64,000 nt of DNA from Acanthacorydalis orientalis (lineage: Eukaryota > Arthropoda > Insecta > Megaloptera > Corydalidae): the NCBI GenBank assembly GCA_034766995.1, contig CM068313.1, positions 37,570,996 to 37,634,995 on the forward strand, given 5' to 3'. Each line of letters opens with the position of its first letter. The first letter of the stretch is position 1. Made by a program: the position numbers and the translations under genes. Positions 34,170 to 46,839 of this stretch are shown here, in pieces. Below the pieces are notes generated by a model. That model made no database searches. It worked only from the letters and a program-made list of their open reading frames with translations, and was not told where the DNA came from.

Positions 34170-35419
34170 TAAAAATATACATTATTTGAGAATGTAAGAT
34201 TTATAAACATGATGAAAGTATATAATATACAAGATGTGCAAAAAAAATTACACCAAACATCTAAAAAGACAACAAATTCCCTATCCTTACATTAGATACT
34301 TTTTTGTACGAATACCATGTTGATTATTCAGGATGAGTTTATAATTTCTTGTCAATAATTTCTCTATAGAAGTTAATCAATGAGTTATTTTTAATAAAAC
34401 TGATTCTTCATGGTCTCTAATAAAACCAAAAACGCTTGTAATAGAGCATAAATGATTTTAAATTAGATTTAGAAAACTAAATTAAATTTAATTGTACATT
34501 TAATCATAGTTACAATTTATAAAGATATATTGGCGATCAATTATTTGTTCCATAAATTCAGTATTATTCAGTATTCAGTATGACAATATCAGACATATAT
34601 CTAATTAGTTATAATATTAATAGTATTAAAGTTGTGTATTTTTTTTTATTTAAGAACCTAAACTAATACATAATACTAATCATATTATCATAATCAGTTT
34701 TATTTTAAATTAACGTCTGTTTTAGAATCCAGATGATTACTTAAAGATTTTGTTCTGAAAATATAAGAAAAATCATAATAAAATTGAATGACCATGAAGA
34801 ACTAAAAAACAAGGATTGCATTTTTTTGAATAAAATAATACGTTCCTTTTTTAATATATTCCACGACTACATTAAAAATAATATTTTGTACGATTTTCTG
34901 TACTGAACTTTAATGATTATATCGAAAGATGTAAATATTTTTAACGATTTTTTTACATATTTAATTAAGAAAACGTTGTATTTTCTTGTATACATTGCAG
35001 AAAATGCTTTATACAATATTTTATTATATGTAAATATTACAGGAACATGCAATTCAATTCCTTTATAAATCAAAATATACATTTGCTGAGTTTTTATTTT
35101 TAATATGTTATTTTTTTAAATGTTAAAATAAAATGATTTTTTTTGCTGATTCCTGCATAATTATGGCTATATTATGTTATTTAAAAGTTAATTATGAGTA
35201 AATAAATTTAATTACAGTGTGATTTAATGTTGAATAATGAAAATTAATGTAAATAAAGTTAATTATTAATATATAAATTATGGGAATCAAGAGAGGTTTT
35301 CGATTATGAATAAAAATAAATATGCAATGAAATTTTTTTTAGATTAATTGACTTGTTTTATATAAAATGAATATGTTACAGTTATTTCTAATTACTCAGA
35401 TTATAATTATTTACCCAAA

Positions 35420-35420
<1 letters not shown>
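34170..35420. other. AT-rich spacer, nothing recognised
   Basis: No supported feature. Confidence 0.5.

Positions 35421-35423
<3 letters not shown>

Positions 35424-35478
<55 letters not shown>
35424..35478. repeat. (TA)n microsatellite
   Basis: Pure TA run of about 55 bases. Confidence 0.97.
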
Positions 35479-35482
<4 letters not shown>

Positions 35483-35875
35483 GTGGTTAAAAAAATACTA
35501 TATTTGCTATAACAATTAAAGATTGCAATTCGTATGATTTAATTGAGAGTAAGTTGAGTATTGTATAGTGTTTAAAAATTGTTAAATAATTTCATAAAAT
35601 TTCTAAAACAATATACAATAAATAGTAATAACTTATTTTCAAATAATAACATTCAGTTTTATGTCGTTAATTAAATATTAATAAGAGTTATAAGAAAATA
35701 TTAAACAAATACAAATTTAGATAAACAATAATATACAATTTATAAATACTTTGAATTTAAATTTCATTTTATTTAAATAAAAGCTATATAGTTTAAATTC
35801 CAGTTTGTTAGTTAATAAAATAATATTTATATTCTTTTTAAACGTTTTTTCAATATTTTTGTTTATATTTTTTCG

Positions 35876-35882
35876 TATATAT

Positions 35883-35944
<62 letters not shown>
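35876..35944. repeat. (TA)n microsatellite, interrupted
   Basis: TATACATACATG start, then about 52 bases of pure TA. Confidence 0.96.
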
Positions 35945-35948
<4 letters not shown>

Positions 35949-36106
35949 TTATTTATTAAGTATAAATGTCAATTTATGATTTATACAATAGGTACTCGTA
36001 TAATTCTGTGTTTGTTAATTATTGTGTGGATATTACCACGACGTATTTTTATTTCGTTTTATAAAATTTATCTACTTCGATGTTTTTTTTTATTTTTACA
36101 CTAATT

Positions 36107-36166
<60 letters not shown>

Positions 36167-36177
36167 CATACATATAG
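36107..36177. repeat. (TA)n microsatellite, interrupted
   Basis: TA runs with one TG interruption and a TACA tail. Confidence 0.96.
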
Positions 36178-36245
36178 GTATTAATATTTTGATTTAATTT
36201 TCTACATCAGCATTTTCTGAATAAATATTATTAATTTTAAACATG

Positions 36246-36275
36246 GATCGCGTTTTTTTAAGATCGCGTTTTTTT
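36246..36275. repeat. 14-bp direct repeat
   Basis: GATCGCGTTTTTTT occurs twice, 2 bases apart. Confidence 0.85.
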
Positions 36276-36386
36276 GTATATTTATTTCAGATAAATAGAA
36301 AATTTTATTCGTTGTAGTCGACCATTTTCGAGCTATAATAAGTTTTATGAAAGTGAAAAGAACTCAGTTTAGTTTTGAAATAATGT

Positions 36387-36390
<4 letters not shown>

Positions 36391-36434
<44 letters not shown>
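36391..36434. repeat. (TA)n microsatellite
   Basis: Pure TA run. Confidence 0.97.
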
Positions 36435-36436
<2 letters not shown>

Positions 36437-36574
36437 ACACATAGTAAATTCAAACAAAGGAACGTCGTTATTGCCTACGCACAAATACCTGAATAAAATT
36501 TACAATTGGTCTATATGTATACGAACAATCATGCAATTGCAGATGATACTGACACTGTTATAAAACGATGCAAT

Positions 36575-36720
36575 ATAGTTGGTTGCTGGGCGACTGGGAT
36601 ACCCCGGGCTACCCTCTTGCCGGCGTCAAGCAAAAGGGTGTGCACGCGTCACGCACGCACACCATGACACATCAGATCGATTCCTACTAGCCATCCTCCA
36701 GTCAGATATATTTTTACACG
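36575..36720. promoter_or_regulatory. Small GC-rich island with X-box-like motif
   Basis: A sharp GC-rich patch (CCCCGGGCTACC, TGCCGGCG, GCACGCGTCACGCACG) in AT-rich DNA. GTTGCTGGGCGAC at 36582-36594 fits the RFX X-box pattern RYYNYY-N-RRNRAC. It may be a promoter or enhancer; no adjacent coding exon was found. Confidence 0.3.
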
Positions 36721-36816
36721 GCAATTCCATTAGATTTTAGTTTAATTGTTGTACTATAGTAGACAAACAATTGATTTTTATATTGTACTATATTTTTATT
36801 ACACACATACACACAG

Positions 36817-36819
<3 letters not shown>

Positions 36820-36888
<69 letters not shown>
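36820..36888. repeat. (TA)n microsatellite
   Basis: Pure TA run of about 69 bases after a short CA tract. Confidence 0.97.
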
Positions 36889-36891
<3 letters not shown>

Positions 36892-37176
36892 TGTATTTAT
36901 GTAAGTACATGGATTATTTTCTATTAGTTAAAGGTTACCATATACTAACTATTTTAATGAATTTTGTTCAAGTTTAAGGTTAATAAACGAATGGGTAGAA
37001 ATAAATTATAATCTGAACTTCTAAAATACTTATTAGTAGAGACTTGCAAAGTAATATGTTATATGATTAATTCTAATTTTAAACTATAGAGGTAACATAC
37101 AATATTTTTATATAATAATGTCTTATTATGAAGAGCTTCTCATAAAGAAATTCAGTAATTTAACTCAATTATAATA

Positions 37177-37717
37177 ATAGGTTGGTATGAAAATAATTGC
37201 GGTTTATATTTTTTGAATTTAACGACCTTAATTTTTTGCAATGAAAGTGTCATTTCATTGTGTTCATGTTAATATCATTTTAAAGTGCATTTTTCGGACT
37301 GCATTTTGGTAACATCGACTTTCGTTTTATTATTAATTTATCTTCAAATTGAACTACTGATGAAGGAGAAGAGCATTTTTTTATATAAGTTTAAAATGGG
37401 TGGTAAAGTAGCAGAAACTGTTCATAAAGTAAACGATGCTTTTGATGTGAGTACTATTAAAGAAAGTACAGTACAATGATAGTTTCAAAAATTTCGTGCT
37501 GGGAACGAGAGCCTTGAAGATGAAGAAGGTCGCGGGAATCCTTTTTCACTTCATAACGACCAACTGAAGGTGTTAGTTGAATAAGAATAACGCATAACAA
37601 TTCGAGAGCTTGCACAAAAGTTAGTCATTAGTTATCCAACAGTTCTGGATCACTTAAATTAAAAAATGTATATGAATTTGAAGATCATAAACAGCAATTA
37701 TTTTTCTACGAACCTAA
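37177..37717 (+). mobile_element. Internally deleted mariner element, copy 2
   Basis: Left end ATAGGTTGGTATGAAAATAA and right end, opposite strand, TTAGGTTCGTAGAAAAATAA, both flanked by TA. It encodes remnants of the mariner N-terminal domain: KMGGKVAETVHKVNDAF, ESTVQ, then two stops where the tryptophans of WWFQKFRAG should be, and ESLEDEEGRGNP. After the second helix-turn-helix the sequence passes directly to MYMNLK and the right terminal repeat, the same join as in the copy at 62873. No catalytic domain. Confidence 0.85.
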
Positions 37718-37819
37718 TATATAGCTACAGTATTTATTTATTTTAATAACTTTTTTTTGTAATTTGTATCCGGACTTACTTTATAAAAAAAAATACTTTT
37801 TATAATGTTTACAATCGTT

Positions 37820-37965
37820 TTCATTCTTTTGGATCATCTTAGTATCTATTTTCTACTAGTAGTCTCAGTACGTCTGGAATATTCAGATAAATATTCAAGA
37901 CTAGAAATTAGAGATACAGTCTTTACTATCTACTTGTAGATCGCTTATGTGCCAAACCATGTACG
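37820..37965. repeat. Diverged relative of the 24.4 kb inverted-repeat element
   Basis: Shares the order CATTCTTTTGGAT ... ATTCAGATAAATATT ... TACTTGTAGATCG with 24375-24567. Identity is low. Confidence 0.3.
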
Positions 37966-38360
37966 AATACTCAGCTGAATTAAGAGAACGAATGTGATCA
38001 TGTGTCAATATGATCACAGATATAGAAGCATGCAATTACATATTTTTTATAATAATACTAATTTAAATTTTAGTTTTATTTAGTACACAGTTTTATATCG
38101 CATAATATACTTTTTTAACTTTAAAATATATCAATTTCTATGAAATGTTTGTATTTTTATATGGACAGTAGTGATTTATGCTGCTTTTTAAAAAAGCGCA
38201 GTATGTTTTATTTTTATGTTAAAATATTATCATATTAAATATTTGCTTATACGTAGATAAAATAGTTCTTTACAATTGAATTTTTCACTAACCTGCAATA
38301 GATAAATTTTTTTTTTTGATTAAGAGTGTTCAATAATGGATTACATATCATTTTGGATTG

Positions 38361-38450
38361 TAACTTATGCGCGTTTTGATGCTGATTCTATCATCTTGAG
38401 AGGGCTGAGGTACAGAAAAAATATGTTTTTATATTTGTCTGTACTTGAAA
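38361..38450. repeat. Partial copy of the 20-kb hairpin MITE family
   Basis: CTTATGCGCGTTTTGATGCT followed by TCTATCATCTTGAGAG and GGTACAGAAAA, matching the outer arm of the element at 19959-20214 (TTGTGTGCATTTTGATGGCA, TCATCTTCCTCAGAG, AGTACAGAAAA). Confidence 0.5.
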
Positions 38451-38534
38451 AAGAAATATAATATCGTCATTAAAATGAAAACAAACTATAATTAAAATGT
38501 CATTCTATTTTTATTCTGAATTAGTATTCTCCTA

Positions 38535-39183
38535 ACCCTCGATTTACACGGTGGATTAATTCCCCAAAAGTAACGCGTAAATCGATGTAATGCAATTCGG
38601 GACCACATCTCATATTAAAAATAAGGGATAGGTTCTACAAGTTCGCAATGAAATTTGAAAAATTCTGTAAATATACTTGTTAGTGTTTTCCTTTACTATA
38701 AATATTTCATGTATTTTACTGGATAAGGGATGGAACGAAGACAATGAACGCACATAATTTATAATTACAGAGCACTTTATGTAATACTATTCAAAGCTGA
38801 TCCTTCCAAATAGAAATCCGCACTGATCTTTATAGAGTACATTTCTTTAAATTATTATTTTTTCTATAGTCAAAACTATTAGCGCTGTTGTTATTTCGCA
38901 TTGATACCGTTGCTTCAGTTCAGAAGAAAAAAATCGAAGTTGAGAGTTTTTATTATCGTTAGGATACAAGGAAGCAAGAAACTCTTTATGTGTGCTTACT
39001 ATTTTGCATAGCAGTGTAAACGGAGAGATTTTTTTTAAATGCACGCGAAAGTGTTTTAAAACAATTTTTTTTTGCAATTCTGTGTTAAACTGAAATAGTG
39101 CCGTGTAAATGGAAGTTTTTCTACATTCCTTCAACCGTGTTAAACTGAAACCATGCAATTCGAGTACCGTGTAAATCGAGGCT
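38535..39183. mobile_element. Pogo/Tigger-like non-autonomous element
   Basis: Terminal inverted repeats ACCCTCGATTTACACGGT and, on the other strand, AGCCTCGATTTACACGGT (17 of 18 identical). TA flanks each end (38533-38534 and 39184-39185), and further C/A bases also match across the ends (CCTAA). Subterminal GTGTTAAACTGAAA and CGTGTAAAT blocks are repeated near the right end. The minus frame 38847-39158 starts inside the terminal repeat and resembles no DDE transposase, so I call it spurious. The 649-base size indicates a deletion derivative. The end sequence resembles Tigger/jerky-type elements, but the superfamily rests on the TA duplication and end style only. Confidence 0.65.
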
Positions 39184-39189
39184 TAGGTG

Positions 39190-40110
39190 TATTTCATTTT
39201 TTTTTTAAAAATGTATATAAGTAAATTATTTCGATTTTAAACTGTTTATTTTAGTTTTGTATATTTAAAGTTTTTTTTTTATAATCAGCATGTTATGTGT
39301 ATGCGTTGATAAATTTGAAAATGAATCCGGACAATGTATTAATTCTGAGTTATAAGAGTTAATATCAAATTGAATATATTTTACAACAAATATTGATAAC
39401 TCTCAACACATAACTTTTATTGTGTATCTAATATAACATGATAATAATACTAAATCCATTTATAAGTCTCTTCTGGCTTACAGCTTTGTGATATACGTAT
39501 TTGTAAACAGTAAGCGTGAGATTATAGTGTTTTCCATAATATATAAACAATATTGGTAACTTTGATATAATAGTAGTGTTACATAACATACCAACGTACA
39601 TAACACATACAACATGTAATCGAAGCATTTCATTATCGCGATCTAGCGTGCCATGATTAAACACGAATGCGGGGGTGTAGATGCATCGCTAAATTGTATA
39701 GAATGTACTGACGGCGCAATGTTGTTACACCAAGTCGCTCCCTTATTGAATTAAATCGTACCTATTCATCACCAGCATAAAGGCGAAAATCGACAACGTG
39801 TTATCATCCTCTAGGGAATATATAGATTGCAGTACTGCCTCCCTGATGTTCTTTGGCGCTCTGGTTTCACTGTCACTCCCCCACCTTAGCATAACATCAA
39901 AACCTCTCGTAATTATTGAGCAGTTACACAGACAACCTCTGATTAGATCGCGTGGGATACGAAATGAATTATTACAGAAGACACAAAAGTATTTTCTTGA
40001 AGACCAACAATTTTGTTTCGCAATAATAGATTATAAAAGTGTATACACACTACAATAATAGAAATCTGGGAATTGGTCTCGGTCACATTTATAGTTTTTC
40101 ACTTTATGGC
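39190..40110. other. Mixed-composition spacer, no supported gene
   Basis: 39640-40060 is GC-richer and contains an 86-codon plus frame (39798-40058), but it opens only with GTG, has no recognised domain and shows no clear splice ends. Could be regulatory DNA. Confidence 0.4.
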
Positions 40111-40263
40111 TAAATTCACTCTCATAAATGAACTTTTACTCCCCACAAACAACATATTTTTTTCCAATTAAAATACTTAACAATATATTAATAATATATA
40201 ATTGCTTATGCGCATTTCGATGAAAATTCTATTATACACAGCGTGATAAGGTCTAGAAAAAAT
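40111..40263. repeat. Diverged copy of the 20-kb hairpin MITE family
   Basis: CATAAATGAACTTTTACTCC with CCCACAAACAACA matches the right arm at 20.1 kb (CACAAATGAACTCTTTTTCA, CCCACAAACCACA). GCTTATGCGCATTTCGATGA matches the outer arm. Confidence 0.5.
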
Positions 40264-40269
40264 CCTGCA

Positions 40270-41830
40270 CGTTAACGCTTTGAGGGTAATATTGCTCTTA
40301 ATTTTTTTGATTAGATAATTTACTATCAATAATTATAAATGTATTCAATGATTTATCAAAATTTGTTGCTTATTAAAGTTTCAGTAAAATGAGAGCAGTA
40401 TTTAATAAGAAAATTGTTTGAAAAATGATTCATTTTATATGATTATTTCCAAATTTTTATAATTAAATTAAAAAGGAATTCATAACATAAAAATAATATT
40501 AGTAGGAACTAATTAAAAATATAAAATTAAAATGTGTAGCAGAGAGACAAAGAAACGAAATCAAATTTATAAATACGTGTAGATACATTAGTGTGCATAA
40601 ATTGTCTTCATAAACGAATTAACATTCTGTAGTAAATTAATTGCACCATTAAGATTTTTCAATCATTGATTATATTTATTTTATACCATAATTTAAATTT
40701 CGACTGAAATACCATCAACCTCAAAGGACAGGTATAGAAAAACAGTATTCAAATTTTCATAGATAATATTTAACATGATAAAATAGAAATTAATAGTGTG
40801 TGAAGAGTTAATTAATGAAGATGTCAGTGTATTTTTCATAAAAACATTTATCTTTAGTATTTATTTTAATTGTATTCATGTGATAAGAAATAAATTGAAA
40901 TACTTAAGTATTTATACATTTTGTTTAATGTTTTAGAATCATTATTCTATTTATAGATATAAAAATAGTCATTATTAAATTGTTTAATAATGAAGCAAAA
41001 AATGTTGTAATATTTCTGGCTATTATTTTTTTAATAACATTAATTATAAAACATAACAAATAAAGATATAAGAGAAAATTATAACATTTGAAGATAGCAA
41101 AAGTTGTATTTGAAAAACGAGTTTCATGATTTTGTTAGGTTACTCAGGAAATCATCTGTCATGAGAGTTTTTGTTTTGGAAATATTGAAACAATTCATTG
41201 ATAAAATAATTTTTATTTTAGATAAATAACGTTTGAAATGCCTAAATGAAAATATTTACAGTAAAAAACATCTATTTAGAGTTTTTATCTTTTTATTTTC
41301 TATGTATATTCCTATATAACATTAATATAATTTGAGATTTATGTCTTAAGATCAAAATGATGCAATAATTGAAAACTTGAATATATTTTTTTGTTAAAAT
41401 CTCAGTTTTTTTATTAGTTTCTGAAAGAGGTGTAATAATAAGCAATTATTTTATATGATGCCGAAAAATTATGTATAAAAAAGAAATATATTTTACAGCG
41501 ACGACAAAGATACAAATATGTTTGTTTATAAAGAATTACAAAAATATATTAAATTTATTACAAATCGAATTTATATGTTCATGTATTTAATTATAGTTTA
41601 GTTAGAAGTTTGATAATAAATTATAAATGCCATTAGTTTTAAGTAACGTCAAAATGAAAATATGTTTAATAGAAATCATTAATAGTATAAAATGAATATA
41701 TAATTTATATAACTTTCGCGGAATCATAAACTAAATTTTGATTATACATTTTTTAAGATTAAATTAATATCAACTAGGAAAAATATTCCCGCTGTTTTTT
41801 ACTGTAAAGAATTTTAATGGATTATATCAT
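40270..41830. other. AT-rich spacer, nothing recognised
   Basis: No supported feature, and no TA array. Confidence 0.5.
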
Positions 41831-42060
41831 TTTTTGGCACGCGGCACATTACAATAAAGACGTATATTGCGGATTTCGTCGTTGTAAACAAGACAATTTC
41901 GGTGTTTTCACAAATCTTACGAGCAGTTCACAGTGCTGTGAATACCTACCTGTACGTGATTGTAAGCACGTAGATAAACATAGATTATAAATACTCTGGT
42001 GTAGCAGCGACCCTATAAATATAGAAGACAGTTCTATCAATTCATAACAATGAATATAAA
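41830..42060. promoter_or_regulatory. GC-richer block with splice-donor and TATA-like signals
   Basis: On the minus strand CACGTACAG|GTAGGTATT (41956-41940) is a strong splice donor after a GC-richer stretch, as at the end of a non-coding first exon. On the plus strand CCCTATAAATATAG (42010-42023) resembles a TATA box about 30 bases before a possible start site. The two readings point in opposite directions and I cannot choose. Confidence 0.2.
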
Positions 42061-42654
42061 CAAGAAAAATTTAACACTGTACAACTGTTTATGCATCAAA
42101 CAATGGGAAACGCTACTGAAAAACGGAGTGAGAGTTGTAATTTGCATCCAAATGTTCGTTTTTGCACGTACCAACTTTCAGAAATGTGCTAGACAGTATA
42201 CATTTTTGACAGTTTCTTTTCTTGCTTTTATTCACATTCAGTTTTACGAAAAATTTATGAAACGTTTGTGCATGTACAATTTAAAAAAATGAAAAAAAAA
42301 TTTATATTCACAGATATTTTTAAAAGTGAATACATAAAATAGTTTTTTGAACGTTAAATAAATTTTAACGTATATTAATTTATTTTAAAACAAATATGTA
42401 CAATACTGAAACTTATTCCGTATATATTAAAAATTAGAAAAATGTAGATTATTGCAAATTTAAAGTTTAATGATGTAAATTGTACATAACATATTTTTCT
42501 TACTTTTTATTTTATATTATTTGTTTTAGTTAAAATACATTTTATAGTTTATTTGTAAAGCTAAATTAAATTTGTAATGTCTTTATTAAGAGTTTGTTTC
42601 AATGTTTAGTCTTTTTCAGTCACAATTGTTGAATTTATAAATTTTTCATATGTA

Positions 42655-42657
42655 TAT

Positions 42658-42718
<61 letters not shown>
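42655..42718. repeat. (TA)n microsatellite
   Basis: Pure TA run of about 60 bases. Confidence 0.97.
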
Positions 42719-42721
<3 letters not shown>

Positions 42722-42843
42722 GAGGAAGAGAAACAGATATCAATTAATTAAGCACTTGCTTTTTGAGAAATTGGACTTTTTACATTTTCTTCAAAAATAC
42801 ATGTTTATTAAAAAAATGATTCAAAAATTTATATTTCGTCAAA

Positions 42844-42846
<3 letters not shown>

Positions 42847-42909
<63 letters not shown>

Positions 42910-42914
42910 GAGAT
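42847..42914. repeat. (TA)n(GA)n compound microsatellite
   Basis: TA run followed by GA run with one CG interruption, like the array at 519-609. Confidence 0.96.
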
Positions 42915-43270
42915 GAATAGAAAGAGACATACTAAAAATCATATTTGTTTGGTAATACAAGCTCTACTACTTGCATGATTTCATGTCAATATACAAAAGA
43001 ATAAAATAAATATTTCTGAGAGAGAGTTCTAAGAAAAATATTGGAAATATTTACATTGCGACAATTCAAATAAAATGCTACTTTGTAAAATGTGTTATAC
43101 AAAATATTATATTAAAATTTAAAATAAAACTTTGTTGTTTATTAACTTTATCACAGAATCTGTTAGAAACAAAAATAAATAGTAGCAATTAAAAGTGTTT
43201 TTTTCACAATTTTACAAATAGGACGATTCTCTCGAATAACTCAAAACGCTTAAGAACTTTTTAGTTTTTC

Positions 43271-43337
<67 letters not shown>
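43271..43337. repeat. (TA)n microsatellite
   Basis: Pure TA run of about 66 bases. Confidence 0.97.
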
Positions 43338-43341
<4 letters not shown>

Positions 43342-43552
43342 TAAGTTTAAATATATATCTTTCGTTAAAAAGAACATTTAAACTAACATAATTGAGTACT
43401 TAGTACATCAGCTCGTTATCAATTTGACTGAAATGAAACTTTTGTCATCTTAATTTTAATTAATAAACCAGCTGCTCAAACGTTTGATTTGTTCCGATTT
43501 GAGGTTCTTCGAAAATAGTTCTAATTATAACTAAAATTCTTAAGATATATTT

Positions 43553-43555
43553 ATG

Positions 43556-43591
<36 letters not shown>

Positions 43592-43618
43592 CATTTATGT
43601 ATGTATGTATGTATATAT
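43553..43618. repeat. (TA)n / (TATG)n repeat
   Basis: TA runs, then four TATG units. Confidence 0.93.
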
Positions 43619-43680
43619 GCAAAATCAATGTAAAAGAGACAAAAGATATCATTTTATGCAATTTAATTCCTCCTCCTATT

Positions 43681-43925
43681 TTATATTTTAACTGGAGGGC
43701 GTTTTCCATGCGCATCGTATGCAACATGTAATTGACAAACCTGCCGTTGAAATGTAAATTTATTTTTGTTTCGACCTTGAGGGGGCATCAATCACGATCT
43801 CTTAGTATTCATCGGATCTCCCCTCTATATATTCGACGGGTTTCGCTTTTATGCAATTCACTTGCCAGGAATTTATTATTAATTTACAAAACATGCATAT
43901 GAAATATTTGTCAGCAGTGTAATTT
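43681..43925. promoter_or_regulatory. Candidate conserved non-coding element
   Basis: A complex, GC-balanced block in an otherwise simple AT landscape, with no open frame. It contains TGCGCAT / ATGCAAC (POU-octamer-like), TAATTGACA and TTTATTATTAATTTAC (homeodomain-type AT cores) and GAGGGGGC. Bounded on both sides by TA arrays. This texture is typical of developmental enhancers. Inference from composition only. Confidence 0.3.
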
Positions 43926-43976
43926 ATTAGCTATGTAATATAATATTGTATATAAGTGTGTACAATTCAGTCGCAA

Positions 43977-44011
43977 ATATATATATATATATATATCTTT
44001 ATAAAATAAAC

Positions 44012-44043
<32 letters not shown>
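43977..44043. repeat. Two (TA)n tracts
   Basis: TA runs at 43977-43996 and 44018-44043. Confidence 0.94.
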
Positions 44044-44049
<6 letters not shown>

Positions 44050-44147
44050 TTATTATAATTATTCTAATAGACGTAGATGTGTATACTAAAGTTGTAAAAT
44101 GATTATAATTAATAAAACAGTCGTTTATATATGGTGGTGTAAATAAA

Positions 44148-44149
<2 letters not shown>

Positions 44150-44200
<51 letters not shown>
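44150..44200. repeat. (TA)n microsatellite
   Basis: Pure TA run of about 50 bases. Confidence 0.97.
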
Positions 44201-44205
<5 letters not shown>

Positions 44206-44318
44206 CGTAATATATGTGTATATTTATGTATATATAATATATTGAGAATGTGTGAAAAAGAGAGACATAGATTCGTTCAAATTGAAAATTCTTTATAGGA
44301 TTTGATTTTTTTATCAAA

Positions 44319-44319
<1 letters not shown>

Positions 44320-44374
<55 letters not shown>
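44320..44374. repeat. (TA)n microsatellite
   Basis: Pure TA run of about 54 bases. Confidence 0.97.
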
Positions 44375-44379
<5 letters not shown>

Positions 44380-44389
44380 TAAATATAAT

Positions 44390-46790
44390 TTAACGAACTC
44401 AGATATAATATCAAGCACAGTGACATATTTTCTCTTTATAAGTGTTACACGTAATGTCAATGAGAGGTAAATTCTATTTAAATGTGACATTTCACTATTT
44501 AAATCCTATTTTTATGATCGTAAGTTATGTTATGGATAGTGTCAAAGACTATTCTAGATATTATTAAATATATAATAGTTAAAGCATTTAAAATCGAAAC
44601 ATTTTCTCTGAGTTCTGTTTGGTGTTTGGGCTCTTGTACTGGTTGGTCGATTAGATATATAGAACGAAACCAAAAAATAAAAATATTCTTTTGTAATGAA
44701 CAAGTCAAATTATAATGATTTTTTTTACAAAAATCTATTCTGTTATATGTATATAAAAAGAATATTTTTTAAATCTTAACTGCACAATTATATTTAACTT
44801 TAAAACTGTTGAACTTATAGTATATTTTTGTTACTATTCAGTATATATTTGGTAGTATAAAATATTTTCAATATCAAAAAAAAATTTTTGCTGAGAAATA
44901 TCAACAAATATTTTTAATGTTTAAATATAAATATTATATAAATAAAATGTTAATATTTTTTTTCGAATTTTCAATTATATTTTTATTACTTAATAATTTT
45001 AAAATAATATCTGTCCATTTGTAAATATTTTAAATGTTGAACTCTCTTCATCGATTCATTAGTTGAAAAATGTTAGTGCGTAAATACCTCTTTCATTCCG
45101 AAATAGAAGTATTTATATGACGACATGCTTGTGTAACGAGAATATTCTAGAACTTTTCGAAAATCAATTGTTTGAGTGTTTCTTTTGTGCGTTTGTCCGT
45201 GAAAGGTCAAACATTGTCATATCAAAAATTTTTCTTTTTTATATAACAAATTATGAAGTTAAATTTATTTTGCAACACGTTTTTATTATTCTTTTTTAAT
45301 ATAAAAATTAATAAAAGATCCCTCATCAATTTATTAAAAAAACCCTTTTGATACGAATTTATCGATAGAAAAGTATGCTTTTTTTATTTTATGTCATAAA
45401 AATTAACACATTGATGTTTATATTTTTAATTTGATTGAAAATAATGTATGTACAGATAGTTGTTAGTAATTATATTATTAATTAATTAGGTTTTCGTAAT
45501 TAATATTTTTTTAAAGTTACAATGTGAGGGAATTTTCTTAATAATGAAACTAATATGTTTTTTCTAAATGTGTATACAAAATAATGACAAATTTAATTCA
45601 TTCTTTAAGTGCATAAAAAAGTAATGTAAAATATGTATTTCGAATTTATGTATAAACTCAGAATTATATTTATTAATCCACTGTTGTGCATTATTTATAT
45701 TTATGAAAACAGAATTACATTCCATATAACTCTGAATTTCTATTGAAATCATATATTAAATAAATACTGTTCACATGTTATATTACTTTAAAAAAGAAAA
45801 TATATTCTACAAATAAATATTTTAAAATATTTTAACAATATTTTAAACCTTTAAAAATATGAATTAATCAAAATATTTACTTAAGGTATGATTTTTTGTT
45901 TATATGCATACTATTTTTTATTATTTACAGTTCAGAATTGTAAAAGAAGCTTTTATGAATTTTTACGTTTTTTATTAATTTTTTAATGGAAAGAGATGAG
46001 AAAAATTAGATTTGGGAAATATCGAAAAATATTTCTAATATGATTAATTGAAGTAAAATATGTGCAGATATATTAACATGATAATATCAAATATTACTAT
46101 GTTAATTTTTTATTAAAAATTTATATAGTTTGTATTTTTTACAAGAACACATAGGTTAAATAAAATATACAATTTTAAATATTTTTTAAATTATGTATTA
46201 TCTGATTCGAAGAATTCACTCTTGGCAAAATATTTTGTCTACTATGCCGTTTCCACTTTTGTAAATAATTCAAAAGTTTGTTTGAAAATAATCTGAATAC
46301 AATGAGTGTTTTATTTTTTTAGTATTACTGTAATAAAATATTTCTGTAATCATAATCTGTTGTAAAGTGACAGTTATATCTTCTTCAGTTTGCAAAATTA
46401 ATTGTGATGATTAACCTGCTTATTTATTAACATATTTGTCGATCGTGTCAAAAGTGCTTTCTTTATCAAGAAAATTAATTGAATAATCATCGACTTCAAT
46501 TTAGATAACATAAATTCAAAAAGTCTTTCAATTTAGATTCACCATTTAATCTTAATCATTTTTTTATTAACATTTACGTTTAATACTAGCATTGTTTGTA
46601 CGGATAAGTCAAGAAATGTTAATTTCATTTCGATTTAAAGAGAAAATCAAATGAAAGAGAATTTTGATTATAGAAGTAAGAGTTTCCTAAATGATTTTAC
46701 ATAGAATCTAACACCAGACTCTATTTTTATTAAAATTTATTTGATTTGAGAAAATATCCAATTATAGAGATTTTAATTATAGAATTTTCT
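44390..46790. other. AT-rich spacer, nothing recognised
   Basis: Only chance frames. No transposon ends or RNA genes seen. Confidence 0.5.
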
Positions 46791-46793
46791 ATG

Positions 46794-46797
<4 letters not shown>

Positions 46798-46837
<40 letters not shown>
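46798..46837. repeat. (TA)n microsatellite
   Basis: Pure TA run of about 40 bases. Confidence 0.97.

Positions 46838-46839
<2 letters not shown>

Noticed and set aside
38847..39158. 103-codon minus frame in the pogo-like element
   Set aside because: Starts at a TTG inside the terminal repeat; no DDE or CENP-B-type motifs.
39798..40058. 86-codon plus frame
   Set aside because: GTG start only and no recognised features.
42050..42292. 80-codon plus frame with ATG and an upstream TATA-like box
   Set aside because: Tempting, but composition is AT-like, no family is recognised and a minus-strand donor overlaps the same promoter region.
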